A stretch of DNA of 64,000 nucleotides, taken from Carboxylicivirga mesophila. Its GTDB lineage: Bacteria > Bacteroidota > Bacteroidia > Bacteroidales > Marinilabiliaceae. Shown piece after piece: positions 7,702 to 17,683 of the stretch. The stretch spans positions 117,738-181,737 of the forward strand of contig NZ_JAGUCN010000011.1 in NCBI RefSeq assembly GCF_018271975.1, written 5' to 3'. The first letter of the stretch is position 1. The number at the start of each line of letters is the position of its first letter. A model generated the notes under the pieces. That model saw only the letters and a program-made list of their open reading frames with translations. It ran no database searches and was not told where the DNA came from. Made by a program: the position numbers and the translations under genes.

Positions 7702-8937
7702 CTACTTCTTAGGTGTTAAACGTAGCAGCATGATGTCGTGTGCACCTATCTCGCCCTTTAATTTAGCCTTGGTTGTTCCCCGTTTTTTATGAGCGTAAGC
7801 ATCTCTTATGGTATATTCAATGGCATTAACCGACATTTCGCGGCCCGATAAATCATCTTTCACAGGATGCCATGCCCAATCGAAATCAAGTTGAAGGGTT
7901 TCCTGCCCCATGTTGATGAAAGCGATAGCCCATTCGCCATTGGCCAGGGGCTTTGCCCACACTTCCATGTCGCCTTCATTAGTATGGCAATAGGCCTGTA
8001 TGCCAAGTGCATCCTGGTTGATGGCTATCACTTCTTTATTGGTAAGCGTTTTTATGGTTTCGTTAGAGGCGCTACGCAAATCATTACCCATGATTAAAGG
8101 CGATGCCAGCATGGCCCACATAGCAAAATGCACACGGTCTTCGGCCGGTGTCATGCCATTGCCCACTTCCATCATGTCAAAATCGTTCCAATGGCCGGGT
8201 CCCGAATATTTGCGAATATCTTTACGCAAGCGGATGATGGGCCACACACCCAAAGATGACCAAGTGCCATGGCCCACTGTGCAATCCCAGCAGTTGATAA
8301 TATCGCCGGTAACACGCCACATATGTCCCATTTCCTCGCCCCATTTCCATGGCTCATTATCGCCCCACTCACAAATACTGAAAAGAATAGGTCGACCGGA
8401 GGCCTGCAATGCATCGCGCATGGTTTGGTAGGCGCCTTTCGCATTCAGGTTTTCGGTATCACACCAGTCATATTTCAGAAAGTCAACTCCCCACTCGGCA
8501 TATAATTTAGCATCGATGTATTCAAACCCGCGGCTACCCGGATAACCAGCACAGGTGGTGGCACCGGCGCAGTTATAAATACCAAATTTCAGCCCTTTAC
8601 TGTGCACATAGTCAACAACCGCCTTCATGCCGTTGGGAAACTTATCGGGATGCGGCACCAGGTTGTAATGCTCATCACGCTCCATGGCCATCCAACCATC
8701 GTCCAGCACAATGTATTCATAGCCTGCATCTTTCAGGCCTAAATCCACAAAGGCATCAGCTATATCTTTAACCAACTGTTCATTAATATCCGTTCCAAAG
8801 GTGTTCCAGCTATTCCATCCCATTGGAGGCGTCAAGGCCAGGTTTTCGGCTTTTTGTCCGTATGATGATACGATGATCATCATCATTACCATTAAACTAC
8901 AAAATGTCTTCATAAAACTATCTATTAGTGATTTCAT
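7702..8937 (-). CDS. GH27 alpha-galactosidase
   Basis: 411 residues from the ATG at 8937, which overlaps the end of the epimerase gene by 20 bp. A second ATG at 8913 would give a cleaner signal peptide (MKTFCSLMVMMMIIVSSYGQ) and may be the true start. The GH27 signature TPPMGWNSWNTFGTDI lies near 36-51 and VLDDGWM near 77-83. The nucleophile is Asp157 in KYDWC, and the acid/base is probably Asp212 in RVTGDI. A short C-terminal beta domain ends at LLRLTPKK. The enzyme removes alpha-1,6-galactose from galacto(gluco)mannan fragments in the periplasm. It is translationally coupled on both sides, so it belongs to the mannan operon. Confidence 0.93.
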   Translation of the reverse strand: MKSLIDSFMKTFCSLMVMMMIIVSSYGQKAENLALTPPMGWNSWNTFGTDINEQLVKDIADAFVDLGLKDAGYEYIVLDDGWMAMERDEHYNLVPHPDKFPNGMKAVVDYVHSKGLKFGIYNCAGATTCAGYPGSRGFEYIDAKLYAEWGVDFLKYDWCDTENLNAKGAYQTMRDALQASGRPILFSICEWGDNEPWKWGEEMGHMWRVTGDIINCWDCTVGHGTWSSLGVWPIIRLRKDIRKYSGPGHWNDFDMMEVGNGMTPAEDRVHFAMWAMLASPLIMGNDLRSASNETIKTLTNKEVIAINQDALGIQAYCHTNEGDMEVWAKPLANGEWAIAFINMGQETLQLDFDWAWHPVKDDLSGREMSVNAIEYTIRDAYAHKKRGTTKAKLKGEIGAHDIMLLRLTPKK

Positions 8938-10126
8938 TAATCCGGCTGATGGCCTCCATCAAGGCCCTTGAATTGTGATAAGGACATTTCCAAAAGCCCA
9001 CTTTGGGCAATGACCTGTCGGGCACTCCTTCCTGGCTCACTTTCCAGTACCATTCGCCCTTTGCCCGGTCAAGCTGATGCTTTTGTATAAAACGCCAGAT
9101 TTTTTCGAGCGCAGATAAATATTTCGTGTTGTGTGTATGCTGATAAGCATCTAAAAGTCCCACCATGCCTTCAGCCTGTGGCCACCAATGCTTATCGGTA
9201 TCCAGATGCTGAGCATCCCGCTCATAGAAAATACTGCCATCGGTATCAAAGCCCTCAACCATGGTGACATCCACCATTTTTACGGCCAGTGCCGTCATTT
9301 GCCTGAGCAAATGGATATCCTCAATGATATGAGCTGCTTCGGTGAGCAGCCAGGCGCCTTCAATATCGTGCCCATAGGATACAATAGTGGATTTCACAGT
9401 CCAGTCCATCTCAAAGAATAGCTTAAAATGACTGCTTGCTTTATCCACTATTTTATCGCTGAACACTGCTATTAAATCGCGTATTTTTTCTTTCAGACCG
9501 ACATCGGGCCAGACCCGATATAAGTTGGTATAGGGTTCAATAATATGCAAATGGGTATTCATTGATTTGGGCTCATTGGCATCCTTTTCACTCAGTCGCA
9601 TATCCTTTAAAGGCTGCCAATTGATGGCCAAAGCCTCAATGTAGCCGCCAAATTTTGAATCGTGGAAGTGCGCTTCCAACAACTCAAATAGCCGAATGGC
9701 ATAATCGAGGCTCTTTTGATGGCCTGATGCCTTGAAATACTCCGAAAAACCATAAATCCCAAATCCCTGAGCATAGGCCTGTTTGCGGCTATTATGGACC
9801 GTTCCGTTGGCATTTAATGACCAGAATAAACCGCCATTTTCTGCATCCCAAAACTTGTTAATCAAATAATCATAGGCACGCTGCGCCAGCTTCAGGTATT
9901 CAGCTTGCCGGGTGAAATTATAGGCAGCCGAAAAGGTCCATAACAAACGGGCATTAAGAACAGCCCCCTTTTCTGCATTGTCAATTACTTTTCCTTCACT
10001 ATCCATCTCACCTATAAAACCTCCATTCGCCTCATCAATGGCATTGGCCTCCCAAAAACCAAGCATCTGCTTCAGTTCCTCCTGCATCTCGGCCTTTATC
10101 CGGATATATATCGAAAAATCTTTCAT
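8918..10126 (-). CDS. N-acylglucosamine/cellobiose 2-epimerase family (mannobiose 2-epimerase)
   Basis: 402 residues without a signal peptide, so cytoplasmic. The (alpha/alpha)6 barrel family is shown by NTHLHIIEPYTNLYR (about 190-204), SYGHDIEGAWLL with His253, and CPYHNSRALMEA with His384; the last two are the catalytic histidine pair of cellobiose 2-epimerases. In Bacteroides fragilis the orthologous enzyme turns beta-1,4-mannobiose into mannosyl-glucose, which GH130 then phosphorolyses. The same partner (21685-22875) is present here, as are GH26 and a symporter, so I infer the mannobiose role. It lies 19 bp after the acetylesterase gene and overlaps GH27. Confidence 0.92.
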   Translation of the reverse strand: MKDFSIYIRIKAEMQEELKQMLGFWEANAIDEANGGFIGEMDSEGKVIDNAEKGAVLNARLLWTFSAAYNFTRQAEYLKLAQRAYDYLINKFWDAENGGLFWSLNANGTVHNSRKQAYAQGFGIYGFSEYFKASGHQKSLDYAIRLFELLEAHFHDSKFGGYIEALAINWQPLKDMRLSEKDANEPKSMNTHLHIIEPYTNLYRVWPDVGLKEKIRDLIAVFSDKIVDKASSHFKLFFEMDWTVKSTIVSYGHDIEGAWLLTEAAHIIEDIHLLRQMTALAVKMVDVTMVEGFDTDGSIFYERDAQHLDTDKHWWPQAEGMVGLLDAYQHTHNTKYLSALEKIWRFIQKHQLDRAKGEWYWKVSQEGVPDRSLPKVGFWKCPYHNSRALMEAISRINEITNR

Positions 10127-10145
10127 ACTATCGACTCAATCCTTA

Positions 10146-11543
10146 CTATTCCATATCAATGCTTGATGAAAAACAGGAAGCCGGCAGGTGTTGCTCGTTA
10201 AACAAACCGGGTGTGGCGCTGCTGGTCCATGCAAATCGCACCTCAACTGGCTCCTTCACTTTTGAGGCATACACTTCCACCATATTTTTCTTAATACGTG
10301 CTTTGGCCGGATACCATTTCCCATCGCTGTTTTTAAGCTCGAACATCTTTAAAGCCTCGCCTTTGGCATGCAAGCCTTCGGCATGGCTAAAGTTGACAAT
10401 GACTTTTTTGCCTTTAGTAGAAAAGGATTGATACATAGGGCCGGAAACGGGTAAGTTTGATAGTCCGTAGGTTTTGTTTAACGCCAGGTTGGCAAATCGA
10501 ATGCCGGCTTCTAATTTATTTCGCGGATGAATATCAATGGTATCGCCAATATCGCTGACCACCACCATGCCGGTGCTTTCGATGACGTCCAACGCTCTTC
10601 TCTGCGCCTCCCGTACCTGTGCTCCAGAAACGGGTCCATAGCCATTCCAAGGTGCTATTTGCGCATAGTAAAATGGAAAAACGTTATTAAATCCATCCCG
10701 CCACGAATTGACTAATGTGGATAACATTTGCGTGTATGCTTTGGGATTGGCCGCATTGGTTTCGCCCTGGTACCAAAGCACCCCTGCTATGGCTAATGGC
10801 ATCAACGGATGTATCATGGAATTATAGGCCCGGCCGGGCTCACGGGCACTCCAGCTCATTTCTTGAATTTTCTTCGACTCCTCAAGCAAATATTCGTGCT
10901 GAGTTATTTTTTCTTCGGGTATCCATATTTCAATGGGTGAGCCTCCCCAGGCTGTGTTAATCAGGCCTATTGGCACGTTTAATGAATCTTTCAGTGTTCG
11001 TCCGAAAAAGTATCCGATGGCACTGAAATCGAGCATAGTTTCAGGTGAGCATACCGACCACTTGCCTTGTACATCCAGGTTAGGAAACTCTGAAGCCCGC
11101 CGCCCAACAGTGAATAAGCGAATATTGGAGTGATGGGCATTTTTCACTTCCTCCTCCGCATTATCAAAGCCAAAGCGGGCATTCCATTCCATATTTGATT
11201 GCCCGGATAAGAGCCACACCTCTCCCATCAGCACATCTGATAAAGTGATTGTGTTGTAGCCCTGTATGGTAATGGTATGCGCCTGATGGCTGCCTTCAGG
11301 GGTAGAAAGCACCACTGACCAACTGCATTGATTGCTGGCCACGGTGTGTAATGTATCAGTGCTCCACGAGGTAGTCACCGCCACTTTTTCGGTAGGATTG
11401 CCCCAGCCCCATAACTTAACTTCACTGTTTTGCTGAAGCACCATGTGACTGTTAAAAATAGATGGCAGTGCAATATTGGCTTTAGCCTGTTGCCCCATAA
11501 AGGCAGCTAAAACAATCGCTATTAGTAGTTTTAGTGGTTTCAT
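10146..11543 (-). CDS. SASA-domain carbohydrate acetylesterase (sialate O-acetylesterase-like)
   Basis: 465 residues with a signal peptide (MKPLKLLIAIVLAAFMGQQAKA). The SGNH-type esterase nucleophile is Ser116 in LLSGQSNMEW. GVLWYQGETNAANP and SDIGDTIDIHPRNK are the other conserved blocks, the latter with the catalytic His. These enzymes were named for sialic acid, but many act on plant glycans. In this mannan operon it more probably deacetylates glucomannan so that the mannanases and mannosidase can work. A strong hairpin lies in the 96-bp gap that separates it from the surface-protein gene. The specificity is inference from context. Confidence 0.88.
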   Translation of the reverse strand: MKPLKLLIAIVLAAFMGQQAKANIALPSIFNSHMVLQQNSEVKLWGWGNPTEKVAVTTSWSTDTLHTVASNQCSWSVVLSTPEGSHQAHTITIQGYNTITLSDVLMGEVWLLSGQSNMEWNARFGFDNAEEEVKNAHHSNIRLFTVGRRASEFPNLDVQGKWSVCSPETMLDFSAIGYFFGRTLKDSLNVPIGLINTAWGGSPIEIWIPEEKITQHEYLLEESKKIQEMSWSAREPGRAYNSMIHPLMPLAIAGVLWYQGETNAANPKAYTQMLSTLVNSWRDGFNNVFPFYYAQIAPWNGYGPVSGAQVREAQRRALDVIESTGMVVVSDIGDTIDIHPRNKLEAGIRFANLALNKTYGLSNLPVSGPMYQSFSTKGKKVIVNFSHAEGLHAKGEALKMFELKNSDGKWYPAKARIKKNMVEVYASKVKEPVEVRFAWTSSATPGLFNEQHLPASCFSSSIDME

Positions 11544-11570
11544 TGTCGGGAAATCTTCTGTTTTTTAATA

Positions 11571-11607
11571 AATAAGTGAGGCTGTATCCTTCACAACCCC
11601 ACTTATT
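11571..11607 (-). promoter_or_regulatory. intercistronic hairpin between surface lipoprotein and enzyme genes
   Basis: AATAAGTGAGG (11571-11581) and CCCCACTTATT (11597-11607) form an 11-bp stem (one mismatch or G-U, depending on strand) with a 15-nt loop. On the coding strand no U-tract follows. It may therefore be an mRNA-stability or partial-termination element that keeps SusC/SusD/SGBP transcripts above the downstream enzymes. Confidence 0.55.
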
Positions 11608-11639
11608 CTCTAATTTATGTTTCAATCCACTTGTTCTGA

Positions 11640-12518
11640 TTATGGATACTCATATCCTTCGCGCTTATAATGGAAAAACCATGCTCCACTCCAAGGATCA
11701 GCTCCTGCCCCACCTTCTGGTGCGCACAATACCATTTCATCTTCGGTTAGTTTAACAATCCAGAATTCGTATTGAATCACATCACTTCCAATAATACCAC
11801 AAGGAATACTGTGGCCGGTTAGCTTTATGGACCCTTGTGACCATTCTGCTCCGTCGGCATCATCCAGTATATTCTCACCTCCTAAAGCCATAATCCAGGC
11901 ACCAGAACCTGTTCCGGGCTGACCAACTCCAGGCATTTCAGTACTAAAGTTTAACTGACCGTCCATGCTGAATGTCAGCTTATCCATGGGCGAGGCGCCT
12001 TTGTTTTCGGCAAACCAATCCATGGAAACCGTCCACCATTCACCTTTGCGACTGGCTCTCCAACCGCCGTTACCCCACACGTTGCCGCCGGCATAATCGT
12101 TATCATCGGCCCATACCCAAGTCTTTTCACGGGCACCATCGTGCTGAGCGATTAAAGCCCAATATGGATGCGCAAAAAACTCAGGATCATCAGCTGGTAT
12201 GTTAAAATCAGTGGTCACTTCAACGCGCTCATCGCCACCAAGGAAATAGGTAGTGAGCGTATAGTCGCCTTTTAATGGCGCATCGAATGTTCCACTGGTG
12301 CCAGAACTTGTCCATCCATTTGAAGAGCTCCATGCTACAGTTAAGTCCTTAATACTTGTTGAACAGGTAACCGTGTTACCCACAACCTCCACTGAAATTG
12401 ATTGCTTCAATTCACCAGCATCTCTGGCAGGCGCCAATGATTGTCGGTCTTCAATTGCATCACAGGCAGATAATACCACTGTGACCAAAGTCAGAATATA
12501 TAATATATTTTTCTTCAT
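11640..12518 (-). CDS. surface glycan-binding lipoprotein (SusE/F position)
   Basis: 292 residues. The lipobox VVLSAC places the lipidated Cys near residue 19 and suggests export to the cell surface. An N-terminal Ig/PKD-like part (about 35-110) precedes a Trp-rich beta-sandwich (about 115-290: WALIAQHD, KTWVWADDND, GKWWTV-like segments, GAWFFHYKREGYEYP). It resembles no enzyme I know. Its position directly after SusC and SusD (34-bp gap) is the normal place of a glycan-binding protein, and the many exposed Trp residues fit carbohydrate stacking. Binding of mannan or glucomannan is inferred from the locus. Confidence 0.75.
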   Translation of the reverse strand: MKKNILYILTLVTVVLSACDAIEDRQSLAPARDAGELKQSISVEVVGNTVTCSTSIKDLTVAWSSSNGWTSSGTSGTFDAPLKGDYTLTTYFLGGDERVEVTTDFNIPADDPEFFAHPYWALIAQHDGAREKTWVWADDNDYAGGNVWGNGGWRASRKGEWWTVSMDWFAENKGASPMDKLTFSMDGQLNFSTEMPGVGQPGTGSGAWIMALGGENILDDADGAEWSQGSIKLTGHSIPCGIIGSDVIQYEFWIVKLTEDEMVLCAPEGGAGADPWSGAWFFHYKREGYEYP

Positions 12519-12552
12519 CTTATTTTGTTTTTTTCACAGTTGATAAAACAGG

Positions 12553-14208
12553 TTACTTGGCCCAACCCGGGTTCTGAATTAAATTACCTCGCGACAAGTT
12601 AATTTCAGATTCAGGTAGTGGCAGAAAAGCCTTCGCTTCATCAAAATTTACGCTATACACATCATCAAGACCCAATAATTTCACCGGAGCACCATTGGCT
12701 GCTTCAATAGCTGTTTTTGCATCTCCCCAACGTAACAGATCGTAATACCTTACACCTTCAAGGGCTAACTCAATTCGACGCTCTTTCTTTATGTTATCCA
12801 GTGAATAGGCCACTTCATCCAGGCCTACACGAGCACGTACTTCAGTCAATCCATCAGCTGTACCAGTCAGTTCTGAATGCATTAGTAATACATCGGCAAA
12901 ACGAATAATAATATCATCCTGCATATTCCATAGCTGATAGCTTTCTTCCAAACCACCAAACAGGTTATAATACATACCCTTATAAACCGTTTGCCCGGCG
13001 TCATTGGTGGTTGCGGTTAATATGGCCGAGTATTTCTTGTTGTAAAGACCTGTTTCGTCTCTGAACTGCCAGGCACCCCACTCATGCGAACCAACTAAAG
13101 CCGGATCGGTAGTTACATCAATAATGGTCATCTCTTGTCGTGGGTCACCCAACATGGCGGCATCCAGTAAAGTACTCACCTGACCTATGCCCCAACCCTG
13201 TCCATAAGGAGGATAATCGACGCCACCGCGCATTGAATTATACAACACTTGCTGGTTGGTATACGCCAGACGTCCTGGGTTACCTGGTCCGGCCCAATGC
13301 CCCTGGTTGGTATATTTGATGGCCCAAACTGTTTCTTTGTGACCATCTCCCGGCCATGGGATATCGTCTACACCATTATCATCTTCATCGACAAACAAAT
13401 GTGCATAGGGCCAGTTACTGCGGAAATCGTCTAACAAACCATGACCACTATTATTGATACAGTCTTCTATCCACTCAACTACATTGGCCTTGGTGATGCC
13501 TCCTGGCAAATCTGAGGCATTATAATAACCCGTATAAAACAAGTAAACACGAGCCATTAGCGCTTCTGCAGCCCATTTGGTAGCACGTCCGCTGTTTTCA
13601 TTGGCCCAGCCTTCTGTCCAGGCTTCATCAGGTAAATTTTCGATGGCGCCTTTAAGATCACTTGCAATCTGCTGATAAAGCTCTTCGTGAGAAGCCTTGC
13701 CCAGATATGCTAATTCTGTTCCCAGGTTTAAAGGCACTTCGCCAAACAGCTGTGCCAGACGAAAGTAATAATAGGCTCGTAGGAACTGAGCTTCACCTTT
13801 GTGTTGCTTTTGAAGAACAGCGTCTTCATAAACCGCTTTATCAAAATTATTTAGCAACATATTGAGGCTATAGATACCTGAGTATGATCGCTGATAAATA
13901 TGTAAGTATCTATCCTCAGCCCTGTTCTTTTGCTGGTCAATATCCCAGGCCTCGGCATCACCTGTTCCGCCACCAGAGTAACAATCATCTGATAAAACAT
14001 TAGCCAATAGCATCGGGTGATTGATACCCGCATCAACCGTCAGGCGCGAGTAGGCACCAATCAGCGCTTCATCCACATCTTTTGGCGTCTCGTAATAAGT
14101 CTCCAGGTTCTTTTCGTATAGGTTTTCCCTATTCAGAAATTCATCTCCACATCCTGTCATTAAGATAAGTGAAGCTGCTATAATCGATATATAAAGTATT
14201 TTATTCAT
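12553..14208 (-). CDS. SusD/RagB-family nutrient-binding outer-membrane lipoprotein
   Basis: 551 residues, with the usual length and order after SusC. The signal peptide ends in LMTGC (Cys20), giving a lipoprotein. TPR-like helices include QFLRAYYYFRLAQLFGEVPL (about 142-161). The C-terminal SusD region has ERRIELALEGVRYYDLLRWG (near 480-499) and ends LPLPESEINLSRGNLIQNPG. SusD forms the lid on the SusC barrel and delivers glycan fragments to it. It is 38 bp from SusC in the same operon. Given the mannan enzymes around it, the ligand is probably a manno-oligosaccharide. Confidence 0.96.
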   Translation of the reverse strand: MNKILYISIIAASLILMTGCGDEFLNRENLYEKNLETYYETPKDVDEALIGAYSRLTVDAGINHPMLLANVLSDDCYSGGGTGDAEAWDIDQQKNRAEDRYLHIYQRSYSGIYSLNMLLNNFDKAVYEDAVLQKQHKGEAQFLRAYYYFRLAQLFGEVPLNLGTELAYLGKASHEELYQQIASDLKGAIENLPDEAWTEGWANENSGRATKWAAEALMARVYLFYTGYYNASDLPGGITKANVVEWIEDCINNSGHGLLDDFRSNWPYAHLFVDEDDNGVDDIPWPGDGHKETVWAIKYTNQGHWAGPGNPGRLAYTNQQVLYNSMRGGVDYPPYGQGWGIGQVSTLLDAAMLGDPRQEMTIIDVTTDPALVGSHEWGAWQFRDETGLYNKKYSAILTATTNDAGQTVYKGMYYNLFGGLEESYQLWNMQDDIIIRFADVLLMHSELTGTADGLTEVRARVGLDEVAYSLDNIKKERRIELALEGVRYYDLLRWGDAKTAIEAANGAPVKLLGLDDVYSVNFDEAKAFLPLPESEINLSRGNLIQNPGWAK

Positions 14209-14246
14209 ATTTCTATTTTTTAAGCCTTAATTGATGTATCTATTGA

Positions 14247-17200
14247 TTAAAACTTAAGGTTTAAGCCCACCATCATTGTTTTAGAAGCAGGATATAATCC
14301 CAGATCAATACCAGAAGACCAACCATCAGGTCCGTAACCTACTTCCGGATCCATTCCATCGTATTTGGTGAATGTAAAGTAGTTCTGAAGCGTGAAGTAT
14401 AGCTTAGCTTCTGATAGCACTTTAAAGTCAGGCACTAGTCGTTTCACATCGTAGCCAATGGTAATGTTGCTGATTTTAAAATAATCGGCATCATGAATAA
14501 AGATATCTGAGATATACAAGTCATTGCGCTCATGCAAACTAGCCGTCAGGCGTGGCATTTTAGTAGATGTACCTTCTCCGTACCAGCGATCGAAAACAGC
14601 CGTTGTGGTGTTATCCCATTCTGAGTTACCCGATTGATAAGATTGTGCAATTTGATGACCAAAAGCACCATTACCTGTAACATTTAAGAATGCGCCTTTG
14701 TATTCGAAGTTTAACTGTAAACCAACGATATGATCGGGCATTGGCTGGCCTAACATCACTTTATCCTCATCATTAATAAGACCATCGCCATTTTGGTCAA
14801 CAAAGCGTAAATCGCCCGGCACCTGATCTTCAAAATATTTCTCACCTGCATTATCAGCACCTGCAGGTGCTACGTATGCATTGGCTTCGGCTTCATTTTG
14901 AATAACCCCGTCTGTTTGATAGCCCCAGAAATAGCCAATAGGAAATCCTTCCTGGGCACGATACATTTCACCACTTCCCTGAGTCATCACATTTGATTGC
15001 CCGTGAATGATCTTTTCAGTATTGGCAATGGATGTTACTTCGTTTTTGTTATAGGAGTATGAAAGCGTTGCTCCGTATTTGAACTGGCCAACATTATCAT
15101 TCCAGCCCAGTGACAATTCAACCCCGGTATTTTTTACATCACCACCATTAATCATCTGTCCACTAATACCATTAGAAGCTGGTACTGATGTCCAAACTAA
15201 CCAGTCTTTGGTTGTTTTATCGTACCAATCAAACGAAACTCTCATTCGCGAGCTCAAGAAATTGGCATCAAATCCAATATTAAGCTGTTCTGATGTTTCC
15301 CAGGTAATATCTTCATTAGGAATGCGCGTTGGGTACGAACCGGTCAGGCGGGTACTTGAACCGTCACTGGAACCTTTATCACTACCAAAACCATACGATG
15401 CGTCATAGTATTCGGCATCTGAATCGTAATAACCCATGGTTGAAGAATATAAAAATGGTGAGATAGCATGGTTACCAACCTGTCCCCAACTTGCTCTGAT
15501 TTTAAAGAAATCTAACCAGTTGGATGCACCTTCCATAAAAGAGGCGTTACTCATCACCCATCCGGCCGATACAGACGGGAATACACCCCAACGGTTTTCT
15601 TTAGCAAAGTTACTTGAACCATCCGTTCTTAACATGGCTGAGAACATGTATGTTTCGTTGTAATTCCACGATAAACGGCCAAAATATGACATAATAGACA
15701 TGCCGTAATCATCATTACCTGAAGCAGAAACAATGGTTGGTGAATTATCTATGTAAGCATTATCCCATTTATTGAATAACGTTTCTTTACCTGTTGCACT
15801 CAGGTTGTAGGCAATTGGCGTATATTCAACACTATTACCTGCCATCATGGTAAAACTGTGATCTTCTAAAGTAAAATCATAGGTGGCCGTATTATCCCAG
15901 ATGTATGAATAGCCTGACCACATATTTTGAGTGACCTGATCTTCACTACTTGTAACATTCGAACTTAAGTTGTAAGCAGGCGTCCAGCTTCTTCCACCAC
16001 CCCACCACATATTAAAACCAATACGTGATTGAATACTCAGATTGTTTATTGGCTCTATCCGTAAATAAGCGTTACCAACCATTGTATTATTATCGTTTTC
16101 GCCATATTTGGTTAGGTAGTCCATTAAGGCGATTGGGTTAGCTGTTTGAGGAGCAAACCCGCTGGCATAGGAATAATCACCGTTATCATCATAAATCGAC
16201 ATAATAGGATGCATGCGAATAAAGTTACCCACGTCGTTCCAATAGATATTACCTGTACGAATCGAGTTATTTTTTGATTTTGAGTAAGTGAGGTTCTGAC
16301 CTACTTTTACAATATCCCTTTGCTCATTTGAAAACAGGGTATGCTCGGTATTTAACCTAACTGTGAATCGGTTGTAGTACGAGTCGGATTGCTTACCCAT
16401 AACACCATCCTGACTGAAATAAGAAAAACCAAGCGAATAAACGGATTTATCGCTACCACCCGAAATATTTAATGAGTGGTTCAGAATTGGAGCATTATCA
16501 ACTTGCGCTTTGCCAAACCAGTCAGTCCCTTTCCATTCTCCACTTACAATCTGGTCGTAATTAGGTATATTATTAGCCCAGTCAAAAAGCGGCAAACCGT
16601 CATTAACACGGGCTTCATCTTTTATCAACATGTACTCTTGAGCTGTTAATAAATCAGGGCGTTTGTATATATTTTGCCATCCATGGTAACCATCATAGGT
16701 GACAGTTGCCTTCATATTTTTACGACCTTTTTTGGTGGTTACCAAAATCACACCATTTGCACCACGTGAACCATAGATAGCTGCAGAAGCGGCATCCTTT
16801 AACACATCCACGCTTTCAATATCGTTTGTACTCAGGTAATCAATATTGCCTTGTATCACACCGTCTACAATGTATAAAGGTTGAGAATTACCAGTTGTAC
16901 CAATACCACGAATATACACCTTGGTACCAGCCCCTGGTTGTGCGTTATTTTGTACAATGTTCAGACCTGGTGTAATACCCTTCATAGCATCAAGCGCATT
17001 GGCTGTATTTAAAGCCTCCAGTTCTTCGCCCTTTACATTCAGATTGGCACCGGTTACCAGTTTCTTTTTAGTCGTACCATAACCCACTACCACTACCTCG
17101 TCCAGATCTTCGGTATCCGGCAATAACTGAACAGTTACAGTTGCTTGCCCTGTCACATTAATTACCTGGCGTTGAAACCCGATAAATGAGAAAACAAGGT

Positions 17201-17411
17201 TAACATCTCCCTCGGGCACTTTGAGTGAGAAATTACCTTCTACATCAGAAATTGTTCCTTGAGTTGTTCCTTCAATAATGATGGAAACACCCGGCAAAGG
17301 CTGATTTATATCATCCTTTACTGTTCCTGTTAAGGTCCTCTCCTGGGAGTACATGATATGTACCATCAGAAAAATGACAATAACACTAACTAATCGCAGA
17401 TTTAAATTCAT
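14247..17411 (-). CDS. SusC/RagA-family TonB-linked outer-membrane transporter
   Basis: 1054 residues, full length. After the signal peptide comes a carboxypeptidase-like regulatory domain (GTVKDDINQPLPGVSIIIEG, about 30-49). The TonB-box-like DEVVVVGYGT follows near 104-113, then the plug domain (GIGTTGNSQPLYIVDGVIQG and DVLKDAASAAIYGSRGANGV), and a 22-strand barrel ending YPASKTMMVGLNLKF. It imports glycan oligosaccharides powered by TonB, with the SusD protein encoded 38 bp downstream. It is the only SusC in the window, so it may serve both the mannan and the xyloglucan-type enzyme sets. The 272-bp gap upstream probably holds its own promoter. Confidence 0.97.
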   Translation of the reverse strand: MNLNLRLVSVIVIFLMVHIMYSQERTLTGTVKDDINQPLPGVSIIIEGTTQGTISDVEGNFSLKVPEGDVNLVFSFIGFQRQVINVTGQATVTVQLLPDTEDLDEVVVVGYGTTKKKLVTGANLNVKGEELEALNTANALDAMKGITPGLNIVQNNAQPGAGTKVYIRGIGTTGNSQPLYIVDGVIQGNIDYLSTNDIESVDVLKDAASAAIYGSRGANGVILVTTKKGRKNMKATVTYDGYHGWQNIYKRPDLLTAQEYMLIKDEARVNDGLPLFDWANNIPNYDQIVSGEWKGTDWFGKAQVDNAPILNHSLNISGGSDKSVYSLGFSYFSQDGVMGKQSDSYYNRFTVRLNTEHTLFSNEQRDIVKVGQNLTYSKSKNNSIRTGNIYWNDVGNFIRMHPIMSIYDDNGDYSYASGFAPQTANPIALMDYLTKYGENDNNTMVGNAYLRIEPINNLSIQSRIGFNMWWGGGRSWTPAYNLSSNVTSSEDQVTQNMWSGYSYIWDNTATYDFTLEDHSFTMMAGNSVEYTPIAYNLSATGKETLFNKWDNAYIDNSPTIVSASGNDDYGMSIMSYFGRLSWNYNETYMFSAMLRTDGSSNFAKENRWGVFPSVSAGWVMSNASFMEGASNWLDFFKIRASWGQVGNHAISPFLYSSTMGYYDSDAEYYDASYGFGSDKGSSDGSSTRLTGSYPTRIPNEDITWETSEQLNIGFDANFLSSRMRVSFDWYDKTTKDWLVWTSVPASNGISGQMINGGDVKNTGVELSLGWNDNVGQFKYGATLSYSYNKNEVTSIANTEKIIHGQSNVMTQGSGEMYRAQEGFPIGYFWGYQTDGVIQNEAEANAYVAPAGADNAGEKYFEDQVPGDLRFVDQNGDGLINDEDKVMLGQPMPDHIVGLQLNFEYKGAFLNVTGNGAFGHQIAQSYQSGNSEWDNTTTAVFDRWYGEGTSTKMPRLTASLHERNDLYISDIFIHDADYFKISNITIGYDVKRLVPDFKVLSEAKLYFTLQNYFTFTKYDGMDPEVGYGPDGWSSGIDLGLYPASKTMMVGLNLKF

Positions 17412-17683
17412 AAAAATTGTTTTAATTAATTGATTAGATTACTTATTGTATTTTCTACACTTTGAATTTTTAACAAATTTAAACACCTTACTAATTCATC
17501 GTTAATACTATTGAATCAATACCTTGTATTTTCGAAGCGAAGTGTAATGTGTGTGTTAGTGATTAAGCAAACGTTTATAAAATTCTATCTATTTGAACTT
17601 TGTTTTCTATACATTCCAAACCAAAGCTGATCTATTGCAACATCAAATGTCTGTTCTTTTTTACCAAAAGGTGTGTTCAAATG
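17412..17683 (-). promoter_or_regulatory. SusC upstream region
   Basis: An AT-rich gap of 272 bp between the beta-mannosidase stop and SusC. On the minus strand TAAATTTG (17481-17474) fits the -7 consensus, but I find no good -33 TTG at the right distance. Activation by a regulator such as the HTCS is therefore likely. No hairpin terminator for the mannosidase gene is obvious. Confidence 0.35.
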
